A stretch of 64,000 nt of DNA from assembly GCF_036226525.1 (NCBI RefSeq), contig NZ_CP108487.1, forward strand, positions 6,448,001 through 6,512,000, in the 5' to 3' direction. The translations under genes were made by a program, and so were the position numbers. The first letter of the stretch is position 1. Each line of letters opens with the position of its first letter. The stretch comes from Kribbella sp. NBC_01245. GTDB taxonomy: Bacteria; Actinomycetota; Actinomycetes; Propionibacteriales; Kribbellaceae. Below are positions 45,154 through 54,400 of this stretch, in pieces. The notes under the pieces were generated by a model. It saw nothing but the letters and a program-made list of their open reading frames with translations. It ran no database searches and was not told where the DNA came from.

Positions 45154-45870
45154 ATGGGCGCAAGTATGAGCACGGCGTACGTCGCCGCGCTTCCCGACGC
45201 CATGCTCGACTGGGAGGCCGGTTCGGAGGCTCTGGACGAGATCACTGATCCGAGTGCCTTCGGGTGGGATTCGTTCGAGCTTGAGACTCAGGCCGAGTTC
45301 CTCGACGACGATGGCGGCATCCCCGAAGAGCCGACCTTCGAGATGGCCGATCTCGCGACACTAAAGAAGTACGGACGTCGCGTGCTCACCGAGCTCAAGG
45401 ATGCGCTGGACACACCCGACGTCACCTTGTTGACGATTGGTGGCTACTGGATCTATCTCACCGGAGGACTCGACGTCGACGCTGGAGTCGACGACGAGTA
45501 CGGAGCGATCTACGCCTCTCTGGGACTGCCCGACCTTGTGATGAAGGCCGTGGGCTTCGTCCCGAAGCCCGAGTATCCTCCGTCGCGCCGATCCGGTGCG
45601 CAGGGAGACGCGACCGACACCGACATCGTTGATGCGATCGCGCTCGGCCTTGGAACGAAACCGAAGTGGCAGGGGCGTGCCGAGCTCACATGGATCGCCG
45701 ACGCGATCGGAGAGGTGCGCCCCCACCCGTACGACGCGGATCCCGTCGACTACTACGAGGACTTCACGGGCCGAACGGGCTTCGACCCGCTGAACGACGC
45801 CTTCCTCAGGCGATACGTCGGCGAGCGGGCGACGGCCGACGATCACGCAGACAAGAAGGAGGCCGGCTGA
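45154..45870 (+). CDS. Acidic hypothetical protein
   Basis: The 238-residue acidic protein contains LDWEAGSEALDEITDPSAFG, LLTIGGYWIYLTGGLDVDAG and DEYGAIYASLGLPD. AAAGGAG at 45141-45147 fits ATG 45154. I recognise no family. It overlaps the next membrane-protein gene by one base (TGATG), so they are translationally coupled. Confidence 0.65.
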   Translation: MGASMSTAYVAALPDAMLDWEAGSEALDEITDPSAFGWDSFELETQAEFLDDDGGIPEEPTFEMADLATLKKYGRRVLTELKDALDTPDVTLLTIGGYWIYLTGGLDVDAGVDDEYGAIYASLGLPDLVMKAVGFVPKPEYPPSRRSGAQGDATDTDIVDAIALGLGTKPKWQGRAELTWIADAIGEVRPHPYDADPVDYYEDFTGRTGFDPLNDAFLRRYVGERATADDHADKKEAG

Positions 45871-46115
45871 TGTTCAGCACGACGCGCCGTATCGTCGCGA
45901 TCAGCGTCCTCGCGGGCGGCAGCACGGCTGTCCTGGCAGGCTGGCTCACCGGGTTCTTTACCTGGGTGATGGTCGGCGTCACCAGAACCTGGGATCGTTT
46001 GCTTGCCTGGCTGCAAGCACCTCTGGACACGGGGCATCTCGTTGCTGCGTCGACGGCTGTCCTTGTCCCGCTGATCTTCGTCCTCGTCATCATCATGGTC
46101 CTGTCCGACGATTGA
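45870..46115 (+). CDS. Small two-pass membrane protein
   Basis: The 81-residue protein has a hydrophobic segment IVAISVLAGGSTAVLAGWL with FFTWVMVGV and a second, STAVLVPLIFVLVIIMVL, ending SDD. AAGAAGGAGG stands eight bases before ATG 45870. It closes the run of small genes and is followed by a strong terminator. Small envelope proteins of this kind fit transfer or holin-like functions, without direct evidence. Confidence 0.65.
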   Translation: MFSTTRRIVAISVLAGGSTAVLAGWLTGFFTWVMVGVTRTWDRLLAWLQAPLDTGHLVAASTAVLVPLIFVLVIIMVLSDD

Positions 46116-46165
46116 CTACCACCACACCTGTGCTCTGCACACGACGAACCCGAGTACGCATTGAA

Positions 46166-46200
46166 CCCCGGGCGCAATTGCGCCCGGGGTTCTCTTTTTT
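46166..46200 (+). terminator. Strong rho-independent terminator
   Basis: CCCCGGGCGCAATT pairs with itself as a perfect 24-base palindrome (46166-46189), followed by TTCTCTTTTTT. It ends the small-gene run that starts near 41.5 kb. Confidence 0.92.
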
Positions 46201-46355
46201 GCCGAGGCTCGACTGGCCGAGGCCAAGCCTCATGCCTGTCTCGGTGAGGTCGCCACGCCGGAGTACTCGCTCACGCAACTGCGTCAGCGCCGAGCTGAGG
46301 CCGAGCAGCAGCTGGAGATAGCTACGGCAACTGACCGTTCTGCCATCTCCGTGAC

Positions 46356-46733
46356 TCAGCTGCGAGGCAGGGTATCGACGCCGGCCCGTGCGAGGTCTGC
46401 GCGGTGTCGGACTAGGCGTAACGGATGTCGGCAAGGATCGCCTTACATCGCGGCGTCAGCGGCAACCTCGACGACGGGCAGCCGAACCTTGAGTATCGGG
46501 GTCTTACTGCCTCGGCCCCAGTGCGAGCTGATCTGGTCAGGCCACGGATGCCGGGTGATGGCCTTCGTCCGCAGCGGGCCGACCACGGCAGCCTGGGCAG
46601 GCTTCAGCGGCACGGTCCGGCCGACCACCTCGAGCTCCTTGCCTCGGCATCGCCCGACGATCAGGTTCTCCGGACGGTCCGGCGACCCGGTGACGGCCCC
46701 GACGATGGCCTCGACGGTGTCGCGGTTCTTCAC
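46356..46733 (-). pseudogene. C-terminal remnant of ATP-dependent DNA ligase
   Basis: From GTG 46733 the minus strand reads VKNRDTVEAIVGAVTG, LIVGRCRGKELEVVG, TVPLKPAQAAVVGPL, HPWPDQISSHWG and LPVVEVAADAAM. A TAA (46443-46445) follows, and the same frame then continues CRHPLRLVRHRADL. These blocks are the OB-fold end of actinobacterial ATP-dependent DNA ligases, where the sequence normally goes on to R-x-R-H-P-x-R-F-x-R. The nucleotidyltransferase core (KxDG) is absent and an in-frame stop lies upstream. It is therefore a decayed fragment. Confidence 0.7.
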
Positions 46734-46937
46734 CTTTCGTCGGGGTCTCTAGGGGCGTCGCGCACTGTCGTGTTGAGGCTGTTGATCAGCACGTGTACGA
46801 CACCCCCGTCGGGAAGTAGAGCTACCGGGAAGCTGGCTCCTGAATGGGACCTCGGCGCTTGCCGGATTGCGGCATGAGCGGGCGCTTCTCACCTGCCGCC
46901 GGCAGGCTTTGGCTGCTGCGATGATGGCGACCTACGA

Positions 46938-46943
46938 CATAAT
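46938..46943 (+). promoter_or_regulatory. -10 element for leaderless transcription
   Basis: CATAAT within TACGACATAATC ends six bases before ATG 46950, the distance expected if transcription starts at the A of the start codon. No Shine-Dalgarno is present, so a leaderless mRNA is likely. Confidence 0.55.
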
Positions 46944-46949
46944 CGTCGC

Positions 46950-48656
46950 ATGACGCTCGTAGAGTGGACCCGCCTCGAACCTGGCCAGGTAGAAGCCGTG
47001 GTCGCGATGTTGGTCAACCGGGAACACCCCACGTCTGTGCGCATCACACCCTCGCGCGGGGACGGTGGCGTCGACATCCTGGACCGTAGGCAGGGTTCAA
47101 CCGGCGGTGACCTCGTCTACCAGGTCAAGAGCTACACCGAGGGTCTGATCCAGCGGCAGAAGGACAGCATCGAGGACTCGCTTACGACGCTCGGAACCGA
47201 CGAGCGGTGGGCCGGCCTCAAGGTCGAGGAGTGGCGACTGGTCACACCGTGGAACCCTTCGCCTGAGGCCGAGAACTGGCTGCACGACCTCGGCAATGCC
47301 GCCGGTGTACCGACGGTGTGGCACGGCCTCGACCATCTTGAGCAGCTCGCCTGCAAGTACCCCGACGCCATCGACTACTACCTGCACGGCGGCAAAGCGC
47401 GCATCGCGGCCGCGCAGGCCGAGGTTCTCTCGCTTGTGAGCCTCGAACGTGTAGACGACGGGCTCACAGTCGACGAGGTGACAGAGCGCATCCAGCAGGC
47501 CCTCCGTGTCCTCGACCACGATCCGCACTACTGGTTCGAATTCCGGTTCGGTCAAGGTCTGCCTCCGGTGCCTAGCGACAGGCCGGGGCTGGTCATGCAC
47601 AGCCTTCGGGGGGACCGGGCCGCTGACCGATGGGTCGCGGTCGACATCATCACGCGCTGCGCAGCCTCAGCCGAGGTTCAGCCCGTAACCATCAACGGCA
47701 CCGTCAACATCGAACCCGGCACCGCGCTGGCCGATCAGTGGCGGGACTTCGTGACCTATGGAGCCCTGGTCACCCTTCCCGCTGGCTCATTCACCGGTGA
47801 AGTGAACGCGCCGGCGGGGCTGGGCGGGTCGCTCGACGGCGCCGTCCTCAAAACCGGTCCCGCCGCGCATGCCGAACTCGGCGACAACCCCGACATGTAC
47901 CTCGAGGTACTCGACCCCGAAGGGCACGTGCTCGCCTCCGCCGACATCGAACGGGTCGAGCGAAGCCAGGGCATCGGCGGCGGCATCCGCGCTGTGCTCC
48001 GCGAGACCCACGGCATTTTCACGATTGAGGACCGCTACAACCTCGCGGAGACACGCGCCTCTCGCAACCTCAGCGTCAGCGACATCACCGGCCTTCCCGT
48101 CAGGATCGCCCGCGCTGGCGTCGAAGTCGTTTCCCACCTCCACACGCCCAACCAGCTCCGCATCAGCACCCGGCACACTCCGCCGGAGCACGGAGTCATC
48201 GACACCAACGTCGGGTTCGAGTGGGGAGCGGAACGATCTGCCAACCTGGGAGCGATGCTCCGTATCCTGGAACCACTCTGCGAGATCCAGGCTGGCACCA
48301 GCACGCTCCTGCGGACACCAGACTTCACCCGCGTCCCTCGCGAACAGTTCAAGAACTGGCGGGTCGCTGCCGCCCTGCTGCGCGGCGAAGAGATCAGAGG
48401 CACCTACCCGGAGGGGCACAGCCTGACCGTCGATCTTGCGACCGAGGTCACCCCCGGCGAAGAGGGCCTCGGCATCTCGCTCCCGCACACGGTCCAGATC
48501 GACGACCAGGTCATCGACCTCGGCCGCTACGAACTCTGGCTCGAGAAGCCGACACTGGTGGATCGCCGAGAGAGCCCGGAAGGCGGCATGGCTCACACCT
48601 TCACTACTACCGATCGGTCCTTCGTCTGGCGCCGCCACGACCCGACAGGCGACTAA
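46950..48656 (+). CDS. Restriction endonuclease-like (Mrr-type) protein
   Basis: The 568-residue protein begins with a PD-(D/E)XK nuclease: EPGQVEAVVAMLVNRE as the first helix, SRGDGGVDILDRR with the acidic Asp, then DLVYQVKSY with the Q-x-K. This is the Mrr/REase-4-like pattern. The remaining ~420 residues are strand-rich and unknown; they could sense ligand or DNA. It is not next to a methylase, so it could be a standalone defence nuclease. Transcription is probably leaderless. It lies between a ligase remnant and the minus-strand polymerase operon, typical of accessory cargo. Confidence 0.7.
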   Translation: MTLVEWTRLEPGQVEAVVAMLVNREHPTSVRITPSRGDGGVDILDRRQGSTGGDLVYQVKSYTEGLIQRQKDSIEDSLTTLGTDERWAGLKVEEWRLVTPWNPSPEAENWLHDLGNAAGVPTVWHGLDHLEQLACKYPDAIDYYLHGGKARIAAAQAEVLSLVSLERVDDGLTVDEVTERIQQALRVLDHDPHYWFEFRFGQGLPPVPSDRPGLVMHSLRGDRAADRWVAVDIITRCAASAEVQPVTINGTVNIEPGTALADQWRDFVTYGALVTLPAGSFTGEVNAPAGLGGSLDGAVLKTGPAAHAELGDNPDMYLEVLDPEGHVLASADIERVERSQGIGGGIRAVLRETHGIFTIEDRYNLAETRASRNLSVSDITGLPVRIARAGVEVVSHLHTPNQLRISTRHTPPEHGVIDTNVGFEWGAERSANLGAMLRILEPLCEIQAGTSTLLRTPDFTRVPREQFKNWRVAAALLRGEEIRGTYPEGHSLTVDLATEVTPGEEGLGISLPHTVQIDDQVIDLGRYELWLEKPTLVDRRESPEGGMAHTFTTTDRSFVWRRHDPTGD

Positions 48657-48862
48657 CCCTGGCGATGCCGTTGCACGCGCAGTCCACGAGCGAGCCAGAG
48701 GACCGTGGTAATCCGCCCATCGGCAGATGGAGCGGCGTGCGTCACGAACCCGCGACGCAGTCTGTCGCCGTGGGACACGCTCCGCCATCACGCCGCTGTC
48801 CCTCCACGACATCTCGGAAGCAACTGCTGACTTGCCGAGTTCACTGAAGACGCCGGGCTCTG

Positions 48863-49204
48863 TTAGGCTCGCTCGTCTTCGACGACCTCCTCGCCGTTGA
48901 GACCGGATTCTCTCTCGAGATGCCGGTTCACGATGGGCGAGGCAGAGAACTTCAGAACTGAGTAGTCGTCGACCGCGGACTGGCCGAAGTGGACCTTGTG
49001 GCCCTTGTGCGCCTGGTGGTAGAAGCGGCCGAAGCCAGTCAGTACGACGGTCTCACCTTGGGAGACCGCGTCCATGAGCTCGCAGAAGATCTCTTCGTAG
49101 ACGGAGGCGACCGTCTTGATCGGCCACCCGCCGCGCGCTGCGACGCGCGAGATGAACTCGCGCTTCGCGACGCGCCGGTGTGGGTCGGTCATCACCTGGG
49201 TCAT
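48863..49204 (-). CDS. HU/IHF-like DNA-bending protein
   Basis: The 113-residue protein matches HU: VAKREFISRVAARGGWPI with KTVASVYEEIFCELMDAVSQ, then ETVVLTGFGRFYHQAHKG and LKFSASPIVNRHLE. HU family members are ~90-100 residues; the C-terminal ~15 acidic residues are an extension. The DNA-contacting arm is present. It is the last gene downstream of the RNA polymerase-like gene, which suggests chromatin or promoter architecture for that enzyme's DNA. AGGG precedes ATG 49204. Confidence 0.85.
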   Translation of the reverse strand: MTQVMTDPHRRVAKREFISRVAARGGWPIKTVASVYEEIFCELMDAVSQGETVVLTGFGRFYHQAHKGHKVHFGQSAVDDYSVLKFSASPIVNRHLERESGLNGEEVVEDERA

Positions 49205-49325
49205 GTTCAGGCCCTGCTCTCTGCTTCTGCGTAACGCTGGTTTGTTGGGTTCGGTTGACCGGAAGAGATCTCTTGAATGGCCAGCATCGGCTGGGGCATT
49301 CGGCTCCAGATCGGCCGATCGGCCG

Positions 49326-49673
49326 TCAGAACTCGAAGCCTTCGTCCAGCGGGTGACGGAGGTCGCGGTCCTGGATGTCCACGGTCTCGATCTGAGTGAT
49401 GGTTCGCCGGGTCTCCTTGGACTGGTCGCGTTCCTCCTGGGCGGCGACCTGATGTGCTGCGCGCAGTCTGGCCTGGTTCTGCTCGCGGCCGACCTCGAAC
49501 GCCGCCGCTATCGCGGACTTGATGAACTGTGCGGCGGCGGTGGGCGTCTTGTCCTGTTGCTGGTAGTGCCGGGCCTGGTCCCACTTCGCCCGGTCGTCCG
49601 GCTTGACGAAGCCGAATCCGAGGGCGGTCTCGCTGGGGCGGGGGAGCCCGTTGCCCTTGTGCTGGTTGCTCAT
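49326..49673 (-). CDS. Small hypothetical protein
   Basis: The 115-residue protein is helical and charged: KPDDRAKWDQARHYQQQDKT, AQFIKSAIAAAFEVGREQNQ and AAHQVAAQEERDQS. ATG 49673 follows GGAG at a long spacing; ATG 49694 is possible. It stands between the 570-residue protein and the HU-like gene in the polymerase operon. Function unknown. Confidence 0.6.
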   Translation of the reverse strand: MSNQHKGNGLPRPSETALGFGFVKPDDRAKWDQARHYQQQDKTPTAAAQFIKSAIAAAFEVGREQNQARLRAAHQVAAQEERDQSKETRRTITQIETVDIQDRDLRHPLDEGFEF

Positions 49674-49748
49674 AGCTTCAGTTCTCCATCTCAAAGCCGG
49701 TAGTCACTGACTGCGGCAGTACGGGATCGGTGTGACCGGTCCAGGCCG

Positions 49749-51461
49749 TCAGGCCTGGTATTCGTGCTCGGTCCCCGCCGGTTGTGAGGTGCCGTTGGTG
49801 CGGGGCTCGCTGGTGCTCGATGCGGTAGAGGAGGTGCTCTGCTGCTGCGACTGCCATCTGTCATAGGCCTCGGCTGGATCGTTGCCGACGTGAGCGATGA
49901 ACTGTTGCCAGTTCTGCCCGTACCGCTGCGCCCACCGTTGAGCGAACTCCGGAAAGGCAGCGTCGACGGCCTCCAGCGCGTCGGCGTAGGCGTTGGAGTA
50001 GAGCAGCCGTTGGTCCTTCTCGCTCACGCTGTCAGCGGCCATGGCCGCCTGCATGGTGCGTGATTGGAAGAGCCGGTCCGGCAGCGCGCCGGGCATCCCC
50101 TCCCCGTCGACCTTTTGCGCGCGGGCGACGCAGCCGAGCATGTAGCCGGCGAGGTCCTGGTTGAACGCTTCCATGTCGCCGTGCGCGGCCGCGTGCGACA
50201 TGGTCATCGCCATGGTCTCGGACATCCGGTCGCGATGTTCGGCGTGCCCCATCTGGGGGCGAAGGGTGAACGCGCCGAGCACGCCCTGGCGGCTGCCGGC
50301 GTCCTCGTACCGGGTTGGATCGACGGGCCATCCGGTGCAGTCCACGAAGTCACCGCGCCAGACCGTCTGCATCTTGTCTGTCCCGGCGATCCGCTCCTCG
50401 TGCGGCGGTGACATGTGCCATTGGCCGTGGGCGAACCCGTTGACCATCACCTGCACGCGCGGGTCCTCCCGGATGCGCTGCCCGAGGACGACACGCGAGG
50501 CCTCAGTGACTTCTTCGCGGCTGATGCCGTCCTCTTCGGCCTGCCGGTACAGCCTGCCGATCATCGTGGTGTAGCTCGCCATGATCGTCTCGGTGTCCGC
50601 ACCGGGCTGACGCAGCGCCGCGAACGCGTTCTCGGTCAATGCCATCTCGGTCATTCCCGCCGAGCGTGGCGTGAACATCTCGCGGTGGCCGCGCTCACGA
50701 AACTTGAGGTCGGCGTAGCGTTTCTGCCACTTCTTGGACAGATAGCCGCTGGGATCAACGGTGTCAGTATCGGGTCGCGACCCTCTGCGTTCGCCCTCGT
50801 GGCCTGATGCCATTTGCTGTGCCCAGTTCATTTTCGACTCGGCCTTGGCGTCGATGCGCTGCTGGATCGCCGTCGAGACTGGTTCGAGGCGCTCTTTGAC
50901 GATGTGGCGGAACGTCGGCGACATCAGGTACATCGCCGCCATCGTGGACATCACGCGCACGACCGACGCCGCGCTGACGCCCTCGTTCAATGGCCGCATG
51001 GCGGCCATCACCATCGTCTCGGCATGCACGCGGTGCATTGCGCTGAGCTTCTCGACGCGCTCGTCGTCGTTGAACCCTCGCACGAGAATCTTGGACGCAC
51101 GCAGCGATTCCATGTACTTGTTCCCGGCGTCGAGGACGTTCTCGCGCAGCAGCTTGAGCTGCTCGCGGTCCGTGAGATCTTCGGCCGCGTTGGTCTGCTC
51201 GCGGTCGGCTTCGCGCCGGCGGGCCTGTTCCTCCTCGCTGCGGCGCTCCTGGGTACTGAAGAAGTCGCGGGTGCGGTCCCACCGGTCCTGCCAGCCGGAG
51301 CCACCGGTTCCGTTCTGCCCGGAGGGCTCGTCTTCCCACCACTCGGCGTCGATCGGCTCCTCCTGGGCACCGGTTCGACGGTGCTGACTTTGCGCCGGGT
51401 TGAAGACCAGTTCGCCGGTGATCGGGAGCGCCTTGCGGCCCCGGCTGTTTCGTTGCGCCAT
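49749..51461 (-). CDS. Conserved-looking 570-residue protein coupled to the RNA polymerase gene
   Basis: The protein starts MAQRNSRGRKALPITGELVF with an acidic disordered region to about residue 110, then long helices (LRENVLDAGNKYMESLRAS; VVRVMSTMAAMYLMSPTF) and a Gln/Ser/Thr-rich tail. No signature is recognised. It starts five bases after the stop of the polymerase-like gene and its Shine-Dalgarno (GGAG) lies inside that gene's end. Such strict coupling suggests a partner protein, for example a promoter-recognition or accessory subunit. There are no sigma-type motifs visible. Confidence 0.68.
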   Translation of the reverse strand: MAQRNSRGRKALPITGELVFNPAQSQHRRTGAQEEPIDAEWWEDEPSGQNGTGGSGWQDRWDRTRDFFSTQERRSEEEQARRREADREQTNAAEDLTDREQLKLLRENVLDAGNKYMESLRASKILVRGFNDDERVEKLSAMHRVHAETMVMAAMRPLNEGVSAASVVRVMSTMAAMYLMSPTFRHIVKERLEPVSTAIQQRIDAKAESKMNWAQQMASGHEGERRGSRPDTDTVDPSGYLSKKWQKRYADLKFRERGHREMFTPRSAGMTEMALTENAFAALRQPGADTETIMASYTTMIGRLYRQAEEDGISREEVTEASRVVLGQRIREDPRVQVMVNGFAHGQWHMSPPHEERIAGTDKMQTVWRGDFVDCTGWPVDPTRYEDAGSRQGVLGAFTLRPQMGHAEHRDRMSETMAMTMSHAAAHGDMEAFNQDLAGYMLGCVARAQKVDGEGMPGALPDRLFQSRTMQAAMAADSVSEKDQRLLYSNAYADALEAVDAAFPEFAQRWAQRYGQNWQQFIAHVGNDPAEAYDRWQSQQQSTSSTASSTSEPRTNGTSQPAGTEHEYQA

Positions 51462-51466
51462 GGTGC

Positions 51467-54400
51467 TCAGCTCTCCATTTCGTAGCCGGCGCCGTCGGCG
51501 GGCGCGGCTGGTTCAGGGTCGATCAGCGGCATGTAGGCCGGGGGCTGCCCATGGCCAGGCCGCGCAGCGGCGGCCACTGCGACGGCATGTGTCGAGCGGC
51601 GGCGGTCGCCTCGTGCCTGTGCGGCGCCGTGCTCGTCGGTGACGACGTCGCGTTTGACGAGGGCGTCCGCGATGGTTTGCACGGTGGGTTCACTGTGCGA
51701 CCCCGGGTCCGGCAGCAGGCCGTTGGCGAGTCGGCGGGCTCGTCGGGTGGCCGCTGAGCAGAACTGTTCGTTCATCTCTCCGTCGAAAAGGTTCTCGTGC
51801 TTGCCGGCGGCGACGATCAGGTCCTCGAGGGTGCCGCCGTACGCCATCCGATCCATCAACGAGCCTTGCAGCGACGGATCGTCTTCCAGGTTGCGTACGA
51901 GCCCGGTCTTCGGGTCGGTGAGCGCCTGGGCCACCCGGTCCACGTAGGCAGGGTTGACGGTGACGGCGAACCCGTCCTTGGCCCGGTAGAAGTCAACGAA
52001 CTGCTCCACCCACTGCTCAGGTGTCGCCTGGAGCGGGACACCGTCCTCGAATTGCGCCCGCCACTTGCCTGGCCCGAGGTGTTCCAGAACGCGCCCGCGC
52101 CACAGATCGCGCCCCGGGCCCTGCAGCATTTCGTACTTGTGCCGAGCCTCGGCGGCGTCATGCTTGGCCTGCAGGACGGACTGCGTCACCGGGTAGGTGA
52201 CCTCGAGGACGGCTTTCATGTCCTCATTGCGCAGCGCGCGGACGGCGCGCTGGCTGTACGAGCCACCGAGACCGGTGCCGTGGGCCTTGATCGCGGTGGC
52301 GAACATCGAGGCCTCCTGGTCGGTCCGGTTGATGCCCGAGCGGCCGCTGTGGCCTCCGAGGTATCGGGCGTAGTCGGTCAGCTTCTGGAGGTTGCCTTTG
52401 GCGCCGGTGGTGACGCAGACGTCGCGCACGCTGTTCAGGTGTGACTGCAGGTCGGCGAACGACAGCGCCGTGCCGAACTCGCCCCGCTGGGCGCTGCGGT
52501 AGAAGCCGCTCAGCCGGACGGTCACGTCGTCCTGACGCGCACGGGTCGTCTCCGGAGCTTCATCGGCTGCGCCCCAGCGAATGAGGTTCGCCGCGCCACT
52601 CAGGCTGTCCAGCTGTTGGCGCAGCTCGGGGTCCTTCGAGAGCGCCACCTGGGTGTCGAGGGAGACCTGCATGGCGAACGGGTGCGTGCCCTGCTCGCTC
52701 ACGACACCGGTGTCCAGGAGGTTCGCCGGCACCGACAGCTTCGCCATGGCCTCGGCCTTCGCCGCCCGGCTGTGCAGTTTCACCACGGCGACGGCGTCGC
52801 CGTCGAAATCGCCGTCGAAGCACTGGTCCATCACCGGGTTGATGGCCACGCCGGTGAGTCGCTGGTCGACCGCGACGCGCAGATAGCGCACGCCCGCGTC
52901 GCGCAGCACCGGGTCACGCCAGACGAGCGCGTGGTCACCCTCAATCAGGCCGAGCTGATCGGCCATGACCGGGCTGACAGCGATTTGGTCGACGTCGAGG
53001 CGGGGATCTGCGGTCCATACGGCGGTCGCGGAGTCGGCGAGCCGGCTCGACATGAGGCCGGTCTTGAAGATGTTGTGTTTCCCGCTGAAGACTCGCTGCT
53101 CGAGGTCGGTGGTGATGGCCTCGAAGTTGCGCTGGGCACGGGCTGCGGCCTGGCTCATGGCGTCGACGAGTTCTTCGCGCTCGCCCTGGCCGAGCGACCC
53201 GGCGCTGAGTTTTTCTTGCAGCGCCCGGTAGCGGCAGGCCTGCTCGTGGATGTCGAGGTAGCGGTTGGTGTAGTCGTGGGTGACCACGCTGCCGTCGTCG
53301 AACTCCTGGCCCGAGCGCAGGTGCGAGGACAGCACCGGTACTTTCCAGGAGGTCCCGGAGGCCGCCTCGGTCTGTTCGCCGGTCAGGTAGCGCAGCGGGA
53401 ACGGGATCTCAAGGTCGCCGCCCTTGTCGCCGATGAGCGCACCGAAAGATCGGCGCATCGCCACGACATGCAGCCCGCCGTTCGAGGTTCGCACCAGCTC
53501 AGGCAACGCGAACAGGCGACGCTCGGGCTGCTCATCGACCAGGTCGTGGCCCGTCCCGCGGTCATTGTTGTCGCGACCGATCACGTGCAGCGTCCCGTCT
53601 GCTGCCATGGCGAGCCCCACGCTGAGCATGTACTCGCGCAGGTTCGCCTCTGCACCGGCGTTGTGGCCGTAGAACTCCTGCATGATCGCCGGGCAGTCCT
53701 GCGCACCGAGCGCCCAGGCCAGCTGAGAAGAGGCCTTGCGGCCCTTGCCTGCCAGCACCGATTCGTCGTCGTAGATCTTCGTCTTCTCGTCGACGGCCAT
53801 GTGGGTGACGATGAACCGCATGCTGCCCAGGCTCCCTGCCCGCACACCACCGCCTGGCACCGTCAAATCCTTGGTCCCGGCGGCCATGAGCTCGCGCGCC
53901 GAGCCAGCATTACGCCGTGAGATCAGCGAGAACGGGCTCATCACCACGTGGAGGTCCGGGTTGGCGCGGAACCAGGCAACCTCTTGCTCGACGTGCTGCC
54001 GGCCGGCGTCTTCTGGGCGCATGCCGCGGTCGACGACCAGCGACACCACGCCCTTGTTGCCGTGAAGATCCGACAGCTTGTCGCCGACGACCAGGTCGCG
54101 CAGCTCATTACCCGCGCCGTGGATCTGGTTGGCCTGCGCGAACTCACGGCTGATCACGATCGGGTCGTCTGCCGTCCAGCCGCCGAACGTCATCATGGCG
54201 GTCCCGGTGGCCGACGTGATCTTCGATGACTGCATCAACGTGGACGCGGTCATCTGCTGGCGGTCGAACGGGTCGTACCGGAGTGTTTCGAGCTCGGGGC
54301 GGTTCATCAGCGGGGCGCGCGCGCCGGACGTCGTCGCCGGGTCGCCGGGGATGATCCGGCCCTCAGGACTCACCGTCGCATCTTCGGTGAGGTAGCGCAC

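Noticed and set aside
52616..53920. Long plus-strand open frame (434 codons) inside the RNA polymerase-like gene
   Set aside because: It lies antisense to a gene with clear catalytic motifs and has an RGVH-type composition typical of high-GC shadow frames.
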